Below, one piece after another: positions 22,192-33,929 of a stretch of 64,000 nucleotides of DNA. The translations under genes and the position numbers were made by a program. Below the pieces are notes generated by a model. The model ran no database searches and was not told the DNA's origin. It was given only the letters and a program-made list of their open reading frames with translations. Origin of the DNA: Adineta ricciae (taxonomy: Eukaryota > Rotifera > Eurotatoria > Adinetida > Adinetidae); assembly GCA_905250025.1 (NCBI GenBank), contig CAJNOJ010000173.1, positions 1 to 64,000 on the forward strand, read 5' to 3'. Each line of letters begins with the position of its first letter. The stretch's first letter is position 1.

Positions 22192-23166
22192 ATGGAACTT
22201 ATTGCGACGAGTAATTCTATTCGCGAAACGCTCATCGACTATAACAAAGCAATTTCTCAACTTAGTCTATTCAATCCTTCTTCCGAAGCAACAAAATTAT
22301 TCGATGAACTTCTGAAATTTTGTTGCTCGACTGCATTGGACCCATCTATATTTGAACGTATGCTAGAAACAGATTTGGTTCTTCAAGCAGTATGTGATCA
22401 ATTGCGCCGTTCACGATCACAATATGAATATTATCTCGAACAGAACTTGGCAAAGATATATACGACCAATCCTGGCCTAAATTTGATTGAACAGTTTTCC
22501 GACGATGGTGATTATCATCGATTAATTGAATTTGAGATTAACATGCTACACGAACTCGGCATTCGGTTCTCTCAAAGTTCAATACCGAATGATACAAGCA
22601 ACATTTTGGTAAACAAAATAGCTTTTATTGGTTCAGGTCCTATTCCCATCTCTTCCATACTTATTCTTCGTAAGTACGCTCCATTTGCTGATATTTACAA
22701 CATTGACGTGTCACATGAGGCGAATCAGTTGGCATTAAGCATAACTAAGCAATTATTACCTGGACATCTAATCGAAAGAATGCATTTCATTACGCAGGAT
22801 ATTGGTCAGAAGTCGATTCCAATCGAAGTAGAATCAATCCTGAAAGAATGTGAAATCATTTTTCTCGCAGCACTTGTTGGTCATGATGAAATGACTAAAT
22901 TAGACATCCTTCGAAATGTTGTGAAGCACTCGAAAAATGAATCAAATCTGACAAAAGTGCAGCATATAGTGATCAGAAGTACTGATGGATTATGCCAAGT
23001 TCTATATCCTAAGTTGAGCCCTGAACTAATTATAACACTCGAAGCATCGTCAAGTAATGAAACACGAAATAATAAGCAAAACATTTCACTGGACATACGA
23101 AAAGTTAGTCTTTCGGAAAATGGCTCTGCGATCTCAACTATTATCGCAAAAATGATCAAAAAATAA
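22192..23166 (+). CDS. Nicotianamine synthase, copy alpha-2
   Basis: A 324-aa single exon. The start at MELIATSNS is chosen because alpha-1 begins at the same codon; the frame is open further upstream only in this copy. All family signatures are kept: AFIGSGPIPISS, the Asp of NIDVSHEAN, RMHFITQDI, FLAALVG and the Glu equivalent to 115. About 20-25 residues differ from alpha-1, mainly in the first 60 residues, with the catalytic core nearly unchanged. This pattern indicates selection for enzyme activity on both copies. The neighbours ZIP (convergent) and ependymin-like (upstream) are as in alpha-1. Confidence 0.88.
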   Translation: MELIATSNSIRETLIDYNKAISQLSLFNPSSEATKLFDELLKFCCSTALDPSIFERMLETDLVLQAVCDQLRRSRSQYEYYLEQNLAKIYTTNPGLNLIEQFSDDGDYHRLIEFEINMLHELGIRFSQSSIPNDTSNILVNKIAFIGSGPIPISSILILRKYAPFADIYNIDVSHEANQLALSITKQLLPGHLIERMHFITQDIGQKSIPIEVESILKECEIIFLAALVGHDEMTKLDILRNVVKHSKNESNLTKVQHIVIRSTDGLCQVLYPKLSPELIITLEASSSNETRNNKQNISLDIRKVSLSENGSAISTIIAKMIKK

Positions 23167-23534
23167 TTCTTTTTTTTTGTATTTTTTGTTATAACTCATA
23201 CATTTGTGATGACTTGTGAGATTTAATATACGTATTTCTGTCTTTTTCTTTTAGTTTTACTTGCAATTACTGATTGAATCCAATATTTGATAAAGTGTCA
23301 ATCTTAACAATTAGAAAGAGAATATCTGTCAGTACAGATTCGAAACGAAACTTAGTGCCAGGGCACATGACATTGAAAATTCTACCAGTAGTCCTCCTAG
23401 ATACTCTTCAAGGACAAGGAGACAACTCAAACCAGTCGCACGAGCAGTATATGACAAAGTATTTGTTTCGAGAAAATCTTGTAATGAAGATCATAATGAG
23501 TTACACTAAAACGCTAATAAATAAAAAGAAAGAG
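23167..23534. other. Short spacer between convergent NAS and ZIP genes, copy alpha-2
   Basis: About 370 bp of 3' ends, with a T-run after the NAS stop. No gene. Confidence 0.5.
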
Positions 23535-24608
23535 TCACTTTGTTGCAAATATAAGAGCGGCAGTGACAGCGAAACCAATAAATATAAAACATGTCTTGAT
23601 CAGTCGTTGTAGTTTCGATATGGGCGATGGTCCTGCTGGTATTGATGTACTATTGAGTTCATGGGGTAAAACATCGAAAAATGTTATGTAGAAAAAAGTA
23701 CCACATGCAAAAGCACGAAGACAGTCATTGACAAGTTTAGTCGAACGATGATTTGGCAAAATTCCTTGCATACTTAGCATAGTTAATATACCTGTAGGCG
23801 TTGCAGCAGCAAAAATAACACAGGCGAGATAGGCCGATTGATTCTTTGATGTAGGTATCAATTTAAGACCAACACTAAATGAAATAATTGATTTATGAAT
23901 AAGTATAGCAAGAGATAATTGTATAATTGTTTGAGAATCAGTCAATGAACCAATGGCGATACCTTCAAATACTGAATGAATAACAAGTGACAATATCATA
24001 AGCAAATTTCGGGTAATAAGTAGATCATTTGCATTCCTGGTTGTATCACATTTGGGGTTCATCAATGACATTTGATGTTCGATAGTTGATGAAGAATTGT
24101 TACTAAGCATTAGTAAAACTTGTTCATTTTTCTCACCATCTCTTTCGACATGTGCCATTTCCGAAACATTAGGAGAAGATGTTTCACGAAATATCGGAGT
24201 TAAACTTGCTGTTGGTGACCGAATGGACAAAGTGATTTGTTCGATAAAGAGAACAATGAAAAAGCCAGAAGTGATAAGTATTTCAGCAATAGGATATTCC
24301 TTCGGATTATCATATTTGAACTCGTTTTTCAAAGTTGTATTGATGTGATGGATAACGTCGGGTAGAAGATCTAATAAGCAAGCAGCAAGGAAAACCCCGC
24401 CACCAAAACAAGTTACACTACTGATGAGTATTTTTCTTAAGATAGTCTTCGTAGAACGTTGTTTTGATGACTCAGAGAATGCAACTGTTTTGAATTTATT
24501 ATGTTGTTTCTTCATCCAAAATGAAATGACAATTGGACATATGGAACAGGTTAATGTAATAAGAAAAAAATTGAGAGCGGTTATTATTTTTACGACAAAA
24601 GAATCCAT
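23535..24608 (-). CDS. ZIP-family (SLC39) metal importer, copy alpha-2
   Basis: A single exon of 357 aa, colinear with alpha-1. The metal-site segments HSVFEGIAIG and HKSIISFSVGL are unchanged, and differences cluster in the N-terminus and in the polar loop between spans 3 and 4. It is convergent with NAS as in alpha-1. Upstream, a Tc5-like end begins at 24867, so its promoter region is interrupted in this copy. Confidence 0.9.
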   Translation of the reverse strand: MDSFVVKIITALNFFLITLTCSICPIVISFWMKKQHNKFKTVAFSESSKQRSTKTILRKILISSVTCFGGGVFLAACLLDLLPDVIHHINTTLKNEFKYDNPKEYPIAEILITSGFFIVLFIEQITLSIRSPTASLTPIFRETSSPNVSEMAHVERDGEKNEQVLLMLSNNSSSTIEHQMSLMNPKCDTTRNANDLLITRNLLMILSLVIHSVFEGIAIGSLTDSQTIIQLSLAILIHKSIISFSVGLKLIPTSKNQSAYLACVIFAAATPTGILTMLSMQGILPNHRSTKLVNDCLRAFACGTFFYITFFDVLPHELNSTSIPAGPSPISKLQRLIKTCFIFIGFAVTAALIFATK

Positions 24609-24866
24609 TGTGAAAGAGGAGCGAATGAATATCTGAAATTTTAAAAGGAACGTATATTATCAATGAAAGATTCATTTGAAAGAAATAAAATCATGAAAAG
24701 AGGTCAAACTCACTTCCGTTTGATTATTTATTTGCAACAAAAATTGTACGCGATCTTCTTGGATCTACTAGAATGTGGACGTCGACAGATTGCGAAAATG
24801 CAATACCGAATATTGGAGCATTTGTTTATTTCATTTATCCTTCACCTATATTTGACAGTTGACTTA

Positions 24867-25078
24867 CGAGGGAACATATTTAGGTGATTAAGCGATTTAG
24901 ATCCCATCTTTTGGTGATAGATAGACCTCAATGAGGTATGAAAAACCTCAAGAGGATTCGTGCCCTCGCGCCTTTATTTCAAAGATACTGAGTTCTCAGG
25001 ATGTATACGAAAAGAGACTGAAATGAAGGATGATCGTTTTTATAGAACAGTAGAGTTTTCAGGTGAAAACTTTTTTCA
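24867..25078 (+). mobile_element. End of a Tc5-like DNA transposon (212 bp), cut at a join
   Basis: Matches the first 212 bp of the full element at 43925, starting CGAGGGAACATATTTAGG, and is preceded by TTA. The sequence stops at the N at 25079. The flank matches alpha-1 near 12660, where the transposon is absent, so this marks one edge of an insertion specific to alpha-2. Confidence 0.85.
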
Positions 25079-25079
25079 N
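25079..25079. other. Assembly join (single N)
   Basis: Transposon end on the left, ZnT exon 2 on the right; an abrupt, unrelated junction. Confidence 0.9.
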
Positions 25080-25863
25080 ATGCAGTCGACAATAACCTAG
25101 AGGAGATAGGAATGATTATGCAATGATGAGAAAAGTGTAGGAGTGTTACCTCGTCGAGAGCTCGAAGGCTGTGTCTTCTGAAGTCAGAGGAAGTGACAAC
25201 GACTTCAAGTGGTTCGATGTTTTCATCAGATATTGACGGTGTAATATCGTGCGTGTTCTTTCCGATCGAAGTTACTGTTTTTGCTTGTTCTGTCGGCGAT
25301 TTGTCATCTACATGATGGCTTAGTGCACGCTTCGTTTTATGTTTGTGACTATGACCATGATCACGTTCTGTGCTCTTATGGCTATGACCATGTGCCTCAT
25401 GAACATCGCTACCACCACCATGTGAATGACCATGAAAACCTTGGAATAGAAACAGACCAATGATATTAATTCCAAGACCCACCGATCCAACAATGAGGAG
25501 TAGAGTAGGATTCTCGATAGATTCCGGTTGAATGTACCGTTTGATAGTATCAAAAATAATTGTTAAACAAAGAGCCAACAAGAAGACAGAGTTGATATTG
25601 GCACCAACGACTTCAGCACGTACCCATCCGAATGTGTTAATATCAGAACGTCTTTTAGCTATCCGCACAACTATTAATCCGATTGCAAGAGCTATTAGAT
25701 CAGATAGCATGTGGAAAGCATCGGCTACCAATGCTAATGAATTGGTAATGTTGCCGACAACAAGTTCGACGACGAAATATGAAAATGTCAATGTCATCAT
25801 CGATACCAGCCGAAATGTCTTGGTTGAATAGAATCGAGTATTCTTGTGAGCTGATGACGGCAT
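25080..25863 (-). CDS. CDF/ZnT zinc exporter, copy alpha-2, cut by an assembly join
   Basis: Exon 1 is 25150-25863 (238 aa), a 53-bp intron follows, and only 17 bp of exon 2 remain before the N. The HMLSD zinc site and a long His-rich loop are present (HGHSHK, DHGHSHKHKTK, SHHVDD). The N-terminus (SYFVVELVVGN) is of the alpha type, the loop is of the long type shared with beta-1, and the intron matches beta-2 exactly by eye. Gene orientation is opposite to alpha-1 because the whole 25080-27790 segment is reversed. Confidence 0.85.
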
Positions 25864-27574
25864 TCCGAGAAATTCACAATTATAACTGCAGTAGGTGATT
25901 CTTCAAGTTTTTCTTTACAATGATGAATTTATATGTGCCTTATATAGATTGTTTAGTATTGGGTGTAATATATTGTGTAAAGTGATGTCAGCAAACATGT
26001 ACGCACCCCCGTTAAACTTTCAAGGGGGTGTTGAAATAGGTTTTATGTGATTGAAATACGTCAAGCGTTAATTTCACAGGGGGAGGAAAAAAGAAACCGT
26101 TGTCGACCAGCTTCGAAATAAGTTTTTATAATATTCTCGCTCTCATTATCGTAAGTTCGAGTGAATACAAGTCATTGAATGTTATTTTGCAGCAATCATA
26201 AATGGGTCAGATAAATTCGAATATGTTTTCTCTGAAAAAGAAGCTATAATTTAAGTACTGATTTGATAATATGTATTATTCTTTGACCAGAGAATGATTG
26301 ATTTATATAAATGTTCGGCAAGATAGTATATTCAAAGCTCAACAATTGTTGTCCGAGTAATAAGTCTCTATATTATAGTGAATGTTCTACATTTGAATAA
26401 AAAAATGACCAGAGAATGTGACATCAAGACAAAAACGGTATACACTGATTATCTATCAGTTATTATTCATTTGTTTGAAGAAGATGTATTTGAAATGGTC
26501 AAGTGTTTTTCGATACGTTTTTCGAACTCTTTTAAAAATGAGTGACATGTACCCACTTTTTTCTTTCATTTCTTCTTACTTAATGAAAAGATTATTGTCG
26601 GATGCTAAAATGATCACTACCTGAAACGAGACCTTTTCTCTTAATTCAACATCATGTTACTGATTGATTACGATATTCGATTACTTGCTTTGTAATTTAA
26701 AATATACTCCTATGACATGAAATTCTTTTGGAGGACTTTAACATCTTGAAAACATAATAAACACGAGCAAAATCACTTCAGTATCGATGCGGTACCGTGT
26801 CTACTTTGAATTTCAAAAACCGCAAAAACTGCTTCATTTTGTCGTGATCATTCTATTTATAAGTTCATTAGAAAACTTGCATATACTCATTTTTCCTACA
26901 AGAAATTTCGTCGGTTGAATACATCCAATCGAATTCTGTACAAAAACACTTCTTGTTATTTCTCTATGACTTGGAGAAATGCAATCCGTATATCCATCAG
27001 ACTCTAGAACAATCAAAGCGGAAATACTTCGAAGTCTTTCGTTCAATTGGTCGACAGCGTTTTCTTTCTCCCTCTCCCTGGGAAATTAACACTTGACATA
27101 TTTCAATCACATGAAAACCATCTCAACACCCCCTTCAAAGCTTAACAGGGGAGGTAACGTACAAAAATACATAACAGGGGTGCGCACATTTTCTACTTAC
27201 GTCACCTTACGAAACTAAATTGCACCCAATAAAATCTAATCTCATCTATATAATGGATGCATAAATTCATTCATTCACTTTATTGAATTATTCGTCGTTG
27301 TAAAAAAAGAACTTGAATATTCAGCTATTGCAGTTGTAGTTGTGAATCTCTCACAATATCTTCCACATCTGAGGTAAGACGAGTGTAGGTACTCCTGCTA
27401 GAAGTGTTGTACTTGTACAGATACAACACTATGAGAAAAGATAAACTTTAACAGGAATTTCTATTAGAATGTTATACATGGGCGGCTTAAAAATAATCTA
27501 CATATAATTTTCTTTACTGTTCGATAATACAGAACATACGCCTCTATTTTTACCTTCCTTCTCTTTCTCTCTAA
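25864..27574. other. ZnT upstream region, copy alpha-2, reversed
   Basis: Aligns in reverse with 12670-14422 of alpha-1, including both arms of the inverted repeat (about 25985-26130 and 27040-27190). A TGCGCAC core lies at 27181. No gene is supported. Confidence 0.6.
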
Positions 27575-27790
27575 CGAGGGAACATATTTAGGTGATTAAG
27601 CGATTTAGATCCCATCTTTTGGTGATAGATAGACCTCAATGAGGTATGAAAAACCTCAAGAGGATTCGTGCCCTCGCGCCTTTATTTCAAAGATACTGAG
27701 TTCTCAGGATGTATACGAAAAGAGACTGAAATGAAGGATGATCGTTTTTATAGAACAGTAGAGTTTTCAGGTGAAAACTTTTTTCAGTTT
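27575..27790 (+). mobile_element. Second end of the alpha-2 Tc5-like transposon (216 bp), cut at a join
   Basis: The same terminal sequence as at 24867, preceded by TAA, and cut at the N at 27791. Its flank (TTCTCTTTCTCTC), read in reverse, matches the right side of the empty site in alpha-1. With the piece at 24867 it gives both edges of one insertion with a TTA target duplication. Confidence 0.85.
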
Positions 27791-27791
27791 N
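27791..27791. other. Assembly join (single N)
   Basis: Separates a transposon end from sequence downstream of ZnT beta-1. Confidence 0.9.
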
Positions 27792-27830
27792 CAAGAAGAA
27801 GTAAGAGAAATATACCAACAATAATTCGTG

Positions 27831-29464
27831 TCACACTGCTTCAGTTCCCATTAATCGATCATTTTCTTCTTGTTCACAAAACAATGGTTCATTCTCCGTT
27901 TTGCTATATGTTGCACTTGGGCTATTTGCGTCTACGCGTGTTGGATTCATATTAACCACGCTATATACCGCATTACTACGTATTGAATCTTTCGTGCAAC
28001 ATGTTTTCATTTCACAAACTTCATCAGAACAACTCAGTAAACAACTCGCTTTCATTTCTCCATCAACTTCATTCTTCCCCACCAATCTGTCACGTTCTTC
28101 ATCATTCCAGTACTCATACTGAATCGTGGTCGAGTGAATACCGGCATCATGAAAGAATCGTTTTACTTTGTCAGCCACAGTCATATAGTCTGAGAATGAG
28201 CGACGATGTAGATGAGCAGTGGCAACAATTGCATTACTAGTCAATCGCCATACATGTAAATCATGAATCCCATCCACTTCCGACACCTTTTCTAGTAATT
28301 GTTTCTTGAGCGTCGATACTTGCAGATCTTTGGGAACAGTTTGAAGAAGAACATGGGTTGTTTCTTTCAGTAGTGGAATAGCAGAGACAGTGATGATGAT
28401 AACAATGATGACAGACAAGGTCGGATCGACATAGACTGTCCAATGTTTGTTATTGTCTGGATCGTGAGGTACAAACTTGATGATGAGAGAACTGATGATG
28501 ACGGCGACTGAGCCGAGAGCATCAGCTAGGACATGGAGGAACACGCCGTGCATATTCATGGATGACTTTTTTTCTTTTTTGTTGACGTGTGTCGGAGAAT
28601 GGATCTGTGGGGATGATGGTGAAGGAGGATGATAAATGCAGTCGACAATAACCTAGAGGAGATAGGAATGGTTATGAGATGATGAGAAAGACGCAGGAGT
28701 GTTACCTCGTTGAGAGCTCGAAGGCTGTGTCTTCTGAAGTCAGAAGAAGTAACAACGACTTCGAGTGGTTCGATGTTTTCATCAGATATCGACGGTGTAA
28801 TATCGTGTGTGTTCTCTCTGATCGAAGTTACTGTTTTTGGTTGTTCTGTCTGCGATTTGTCATCTACGTGATGGCTTTGTGCACGCTTCGTTTTATGTTT
28901 GTGACTATGACCATGATCACGTGCTGTGCTGTTATGGCTGTGACCATGTGCCTCATCAGCGTCACTACTACCACCATGTGAATGACCATGAAAGCCTTGG
29001 AATAGAAACAGACCAATAATATTAATTCCAAGACCCACCGATCCAACAATGAGGAGAAGAGTAGGATTCTCGATAGGTTCTGGTTGAATGTACCGTTTGA
29101 TGGCATCAAAGATGATCGTTAAACAAAGAGCCAGCAAGAAGACAGTGTTGATATTGGCACCAACGACTTCAGCACGTACCCATCCGAATGTGTTAATATC
29201 AGAACGTCTTTTAGCTATCCGCACAGCAAATAAACCGATGAAAAGTGAGATGACATCGGAAAGCATGTGGAAAGCATCGGCTACCAGTGCTAATGAATTG
29301 GTGATGTTACCAACAATAAGTTCGATGAAAAAAAAGGAGAATGTGAGTGAAAGCATAGTCAGGAGACGAAATGTCTTGGTTGAATAACATCGAGTAGAAT
29401 TATGGTGTGTTGGTGTGGCTGCTGATGAACTATGAGTGGCATGCTCATTAGATTTTGCTCTCAT
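27831..29464 (-). CDS. CDF/ZnT zinc exporter, copy beta-1 (complete)
   Basis: Exons 28706-29464 and 27831-28652 with a 53-bp intron encode 526 aa, long for the family because of the His loop and C-tail. HMLSD in span 2 and HVLAD in span 5 form the zinc site. The long loop carries GHSHGG, HGHSHN, DHGHSHKHK and SHHVDD. A cytosolic C-terminal domain follows (VDGIHDLHVWRLTSNAIVAT is its core strand region), then a Cys-rich tail with SCLLSCSDEVCEMKTCC. The architecture is ZnT1/ZnT10-like zinc efflux. It lies head-to-head with the beta-1 small heat-shock gene across 1.8 kb. An acceptor-like TTTCAG sits 14 bases before the ATG. Confidence 0.92.
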
Positions 29465-30117
29465 TGTTGAATACTTGTCTGAAATAAATATTTACATTAT
29501 AAATCTGATTGCATCTATCGCATGGTAAAGTGTACGTGTTAAACAAATGTTGAATGCGTTTTCTTTTAGAGAAAGAAAAAAAATTGATGGAATTGTTTTT
29601 ATGCTTTGAGAAGCACATTGGTATTGAAATAAGAGAAGAATCGATAAAACATATCAAAACACTGTGAAAAGGTGACTCAATTCTAACGTGCTGCCTATGT
29701 ATGAATTCGTTTTCGGGTTTGAGGTTGAAACGATTTCATACTTTGAATTTTGACATACTCTGTAAATGAAAAGCACACTACGTCTAAAGTTGAATATATT
29801 TGAGCAGTATACTTTCATATTTTTTTGTATAAAATCAGTCGTTCTATTTACTTACATGCAAGTCTCAAGTTGCTCTAAAGCTTCCAAAGAAAATCTCGTC
29901 CCTGTAGACATTACTAATCATCGCTTGCCATTTGTTCTCACCTAGGTATATCTTCAAACGCTATCTAATTACAAAAAATGCTAGTTGTTGGATGTATTCT
30001 CAAATGACGTTTTCTCTTAGCAGCTTTTCTATTTATAAAAGTTTGTCTGCTATGAAGAATTATTAATTTTAGTGGCACCCCTTTCATATTCTTGTGTGAG
30101 CAATAGCTTCTCAATGG

Positions 30118-30206
30118 TGCACCCCCTATGATATTTTGCTTTGCAAATGTTTTTCTCTTTCCTGGTGCACCCCCGATAGAACTTATTCTTTTTCACATTT
30201 GCACCC
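30118..30206 (+). promoter_or_regulatory. Cluster of three metal-response-element-like cores, beta-1
   Basis: TGCACCC at 30118-30124, 30166-30172 and 30200-30206 each fit TGCRCNC, the core bound by the zinc sensor MTF-1. All three are on the same strand and are followed by C or CC. They lie 650-740 bp before ZnT beta-1 and about 1.1 kb before the heat-shock gene. The spacing is almost unchanged in beta-2. Confidence 0.45.
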
Positions 30207-30880
30207 CTGTTACAAATAAATAACGCTCGTTGTATGTGACTAGGCGTGTTACGTTCTCTTTATTTTATGAAATAGCAGTAAAAGTAGTCGTTATGTAAAC
30301 AGAATGAAGTATATGAAGAAACACAGTTGTGTTGCTCGAAAGTCTATAACATTCAATAAAGAGTATTTGCTTGATTGATTGAAACACATTAACTATCGTA
30401 TAAAGCTACAAATTAAGTCATAATCACACTAATATAGTAAAGTGTTAACATCGATATGTAGGACGAGTGAGGATGAGACTACACTTCTGAATTATGACGT
30501 TCCTGAATATATAGAAGCAAACATTGGTGGAGAACTTTATAACCAAGCATAATTGATTATGTAGTGGTATTGAAATACTTCCGTACGGTCGTCAGCGATT
30601 TTAAAGAGCAAAGCAATCAAATACTTGAATTATTTGTAAGAACTCCAGTTCTATTGCATGGTAGACACGTTTGCGTATTCATCACTTTCGAAATTTTTGT
30701 CATATGGAATCGATGAGAAAAGATGATTCCTTATATTCAAGATAACATGGTTTGAAGAAACGTATGCATATCGGTACAGGCAGCTCAGGCTAAAATCAAT
30801 GAGCTGCGTAATGATCATTCTTACACTTAAAATGCAGTCTATGTAAACATGACTTCTAGTATTTTATATTAGGATGCGCT

Positions 30881-30907
30881 GGTATGTATGTATGTATGTA
30901 TGTATGT
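30881..30907 (+). repeat. TATG microsatellite
   Basis: About six TATG units; beta-2 has about half as many at the same place. Confidence 0.8.
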
Positions 30908-31307
30908 AATATGAACGCCATCTATGAGTGCCTCAGATCTATCGACACGACTGTAGTTTCTGGTACAGAGAACAAACCGTCAGTGTATAAAGATAGCTGT
31001 TGTTACGGCATGAAGTCCAGCTTCAGTCGTTACGTAAACATTGAATCGTATGGCATAACAATACGCTAATATACAATGCTATCTTCGTATACTAACGGTT
31101 CATTTTCTGCGCCAGAAATGATGGGCGTACTGTGAGACCTGGGTATATAAAAAGTCAAATTAGCATGGCAAATCAAGATGCAACAGGTGGAAAATGTTAC
31201 ACTTCTGTATTTTCAATACGCATCATCGTATATGTGTACACATGTGTGTATAAATTTGTGTGTTTTGAATAGAATTCAATATCATTTTCGTTTGATTTGT
31301 CTCCATA

Positions 31308-32237
31308 ATGGCGTGCTTTAAAATATCTTCTCCTTCGGATTGTAAAGATTCATGTGATCAACTGGATGGTTGCGATATATGGGATTGTTTGGATCCGTGC
31401 TCAGCGGACTGCTGTATGCGACCAATGGGCTATCGATGTTGTAAACCTTCAACATCGACGAATAAAACAGCCGATAAAAAGTCATCATCACAGACAGACA
31501 AATCAGCAAATACCGGTTCAGAAAAGAGCAAGAAATGTCCCACACCAGCACCAGTGGCTAAAAAGAAGCCAGAAAAGTTTTGTATTCGTGTGAATGTTGC
31601 TGGATTCGATGAAAAGGATGTGAAAGTAAAAGCCGAAAATGGCAAAGTAACCGTCGAAGCGAATCAAGGTGATCGACAACAATATTGTGGTTGTAGTGTT
31701 CAGAAAGTAAAAAACTGCTATAGTTTACCGAAACAAGCTGGTTAGTAAAAAGTTTTTTTTTAATCGTTCATTTGGTAATCTTATCGCTATATAGATGCGG
31801 CACGTATGACTTCGAAAATGGTGTCAGACGGCATTCTTCTGATCGAAGTACCTTATGGTGATTCACAAAAAGCAAATAGCTCCGAAAAAGCAGAAAAATG
31901 CAAAGACAAAGGTTCAACACAGTCACCACCTGATTCGTTAGAAGACTATATTAAACGTTTAGCGAATGCAGACTTCTGTCCACGTATCATCGATCTCGAT
32001 AATGCAAAGGCATTAGAAATGACAATTGATGTAAAAAAATGTCCTTTGGAAGAAATTGACGCTTCAATAAAAGACAATGAACTAGTTGTCCAAGGTGAAC
32101 ATATACGTAAAGAAAACGGTCGGTCGAAACGCGCACGTTTCTATCGATTGACAACGTTACCAGACGGTGCAAAAACTGATCAAATGACAAAAAAACTAGA
32201 CGAAGAGGGACAATTAGTCGTTCAAATTCCCCTTTGA
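31308..32237 (+). CDS. Cys-rich double alpha-crystallin small heat-shock protein, copy beta-1
   Basis: Exons 31308-31740 and 31795-32237 (donor GTTAGT) encode 291 aa. The first 46 residues contain ten cysteines, including DCCMRP and YRCCKP. A Ser/Lys-rich spacer leads to the first alpha-crystallin domain (FCIRVNVAGFDEKDVKVKAE, then MTSKMVSDGILLIEVP). A short charged linker and the second domain follow (MTIDVKKCPLEEIDASIK, then ARFYRLTTLPDGA). Gene structure and domain order match the alpha copies, so the two are paralogues, but the linker is short and Lys/Glu-rich rather than Gln/Asn-rich. The Cys-rich head may bind zinc, consistent with the divergent ZnT neighbour; this is inference. Confidence 0.88.
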
Positions 32238-33800
32238 ATCAAATAAATAGACGTAAGTGATACGCAAATGTATTTTTGATGCTGTACTGTATATTGACGA
32301 CTTTTTTTCCGTAAATAAATAAAGAAGTCCGGGAAAAGGTTACTTCAATGGTGAATGCACTGAGAATATGAGTAGCAACATGAAGAGAGAAAATATCTAC
32401 ATATAACAACACTCATAACGATATTCTCTTAGAATAGAAACAACTTCAAAATGTCATGGTCTCATACGAATGATGATGAGAGAAACGAACTGTCTCATGC
32501 GTGGCCGTGAATACTAATTTTTGAAGAGGTGACATACATATTCTGTCATTCATGTTTTTCTCTTATTTCGTAAATGTCTTCAACATAAATGTACGCTATC
32601 ATTTTAAGTTGAGGAGTTATTCATACGGTAAATATTTTTATAGTTACTCTCTCATACTTTTTCGGGTCTGGTAATCGTGCTCTATACTACACAACAGTCA
32701 TATTGATTGAGATTGTCATCTACTCAACTGATGGTACTCCGGAAAAGCATCACTGATATGTGATTTTGATATTTCTAAACTTGATCTTCGATCATCTTCT
32801 TTGAATAAATACATGCGTAAACGTTACACAATCTTTTATTGACGTCTACTTTTCGATGATAGCATGTTTCCAAATTGTTAGCTCGTTGCATTTGTCTTTT
32901 ACTCGTTTTCTTGCTCCAAAGATAATTCTTGATAAGTATTTTCGTTGAAACATGCAAACAGATAAAATCTCTTGAAAAGATAATCGACGTTCACCGATCA
33001 ATTTGATGTTTTTGTTGAGGGTGTTCGAATAGAGTTCGTGAATGCTGATCTGAATATTATTTTCATTTTTTTCTTTCGCGTCACCGTTGTCTGACTATAA
33101 GCTTCTTTATATTACTTTACTTTTGAAACTACGGATGCCAAGCATACCATAATTTCAATATATAATAGTAAAGTATGAAGCATTTATGAGCATTCTGAAA
33201 GTAAAGATCGCTAGAACTTCAGAAATTGAATACAAAAACTTTTACCAGTGGACATTTAATCTTACTTGATAAGATTTTTGGAACAATTACAAGTATCACT
33301 TTCCACAATTGTTTGTTATGAACTTTATTAATTGATGCACTCGATTAAAACTATATCTACACATATGTACAAAATTTTGTTCTCTTAAGTACGACGATGG
33401 ATAGAGAGGAATCTAAGATATGTATGACTTGGTTGGAATTTCTGTTGTATCTCAAGCACGATCAGCAACAACCTTCGCTGGAAAATTGCAAGATTTATTC
33501 CCTCAATTTGAAATGAGAGTAGTGGGAAAAAATGCAAGCACATCTGTTTATACGGAGGTCTGTTTGTAACGGATCAGAGGCGAATGTTTGACCTTTTGCT
33601 CGTCTGATACTGTCAGGAATGTGATGTAACGATCCTTTCAATAGACGTTACATTTTATCTTGACATGCCCTCTTACGGTATTGGTGAGGAATTCCTCATA
33701 AATCATCTGAATCACACGATCATCACGCTTTTGGAAATTTAAGTGCTTGCCCATTAATGTTCTGTAGGCTTTTCTGAACGGTTTTCGGACAGGTAATGCT
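32238..33800. other. Non-coding region; includes a 740-bp segment absent from beta-2
   Basis: No complete gene. Segment 32840-33565 is missing from beta-2, where the flanks meet at a short AACG. A plus-strand stretch at about 33420-33565 reads as open code (MYDLVGISVVSQARSAT and onwards, about 50 codons), and a minus-strand stretch at 33790-33655 reads FRKAYRTLMGKHLNFQKR. I do not recognise either. Confidence 0.4.
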
Positions 33801-33929
33801 TGAAGAAAGGTGTTGTTAGTTGGGTACTACATTTTGCAATATCTTCGGCATTCGAACACGCGTAGTTTTCATCACCGCGTGAACGTGAACCGGAATTTTT
33901 TATGGCTACTTAACCAAATAAAATCTTCT

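Larger units (their letters stand above)
29465..31307. other. Divergent promoter region of ZnT beta-1 and the small heat-shock gene
   Basis: No gene is supported. The region holds four CACCCC boxes within about 130 bp (30074-30206), three of which contain a TGCACCC core. A TATG microsatellite lies at about 30881-30907. A GTATATAAAAAG TATA-like sequence lies near 31142-31152, about 160 bp before the heat-shock start, and is repeated in beta-2. Confidence 0.6.

Noticed and set aside
28679-29387. Plus-strand frames opposite ZnT beta-1
   Set aside because: They are antisense shadows of the ZnT exon and appear in every ZnT copy without independent features.
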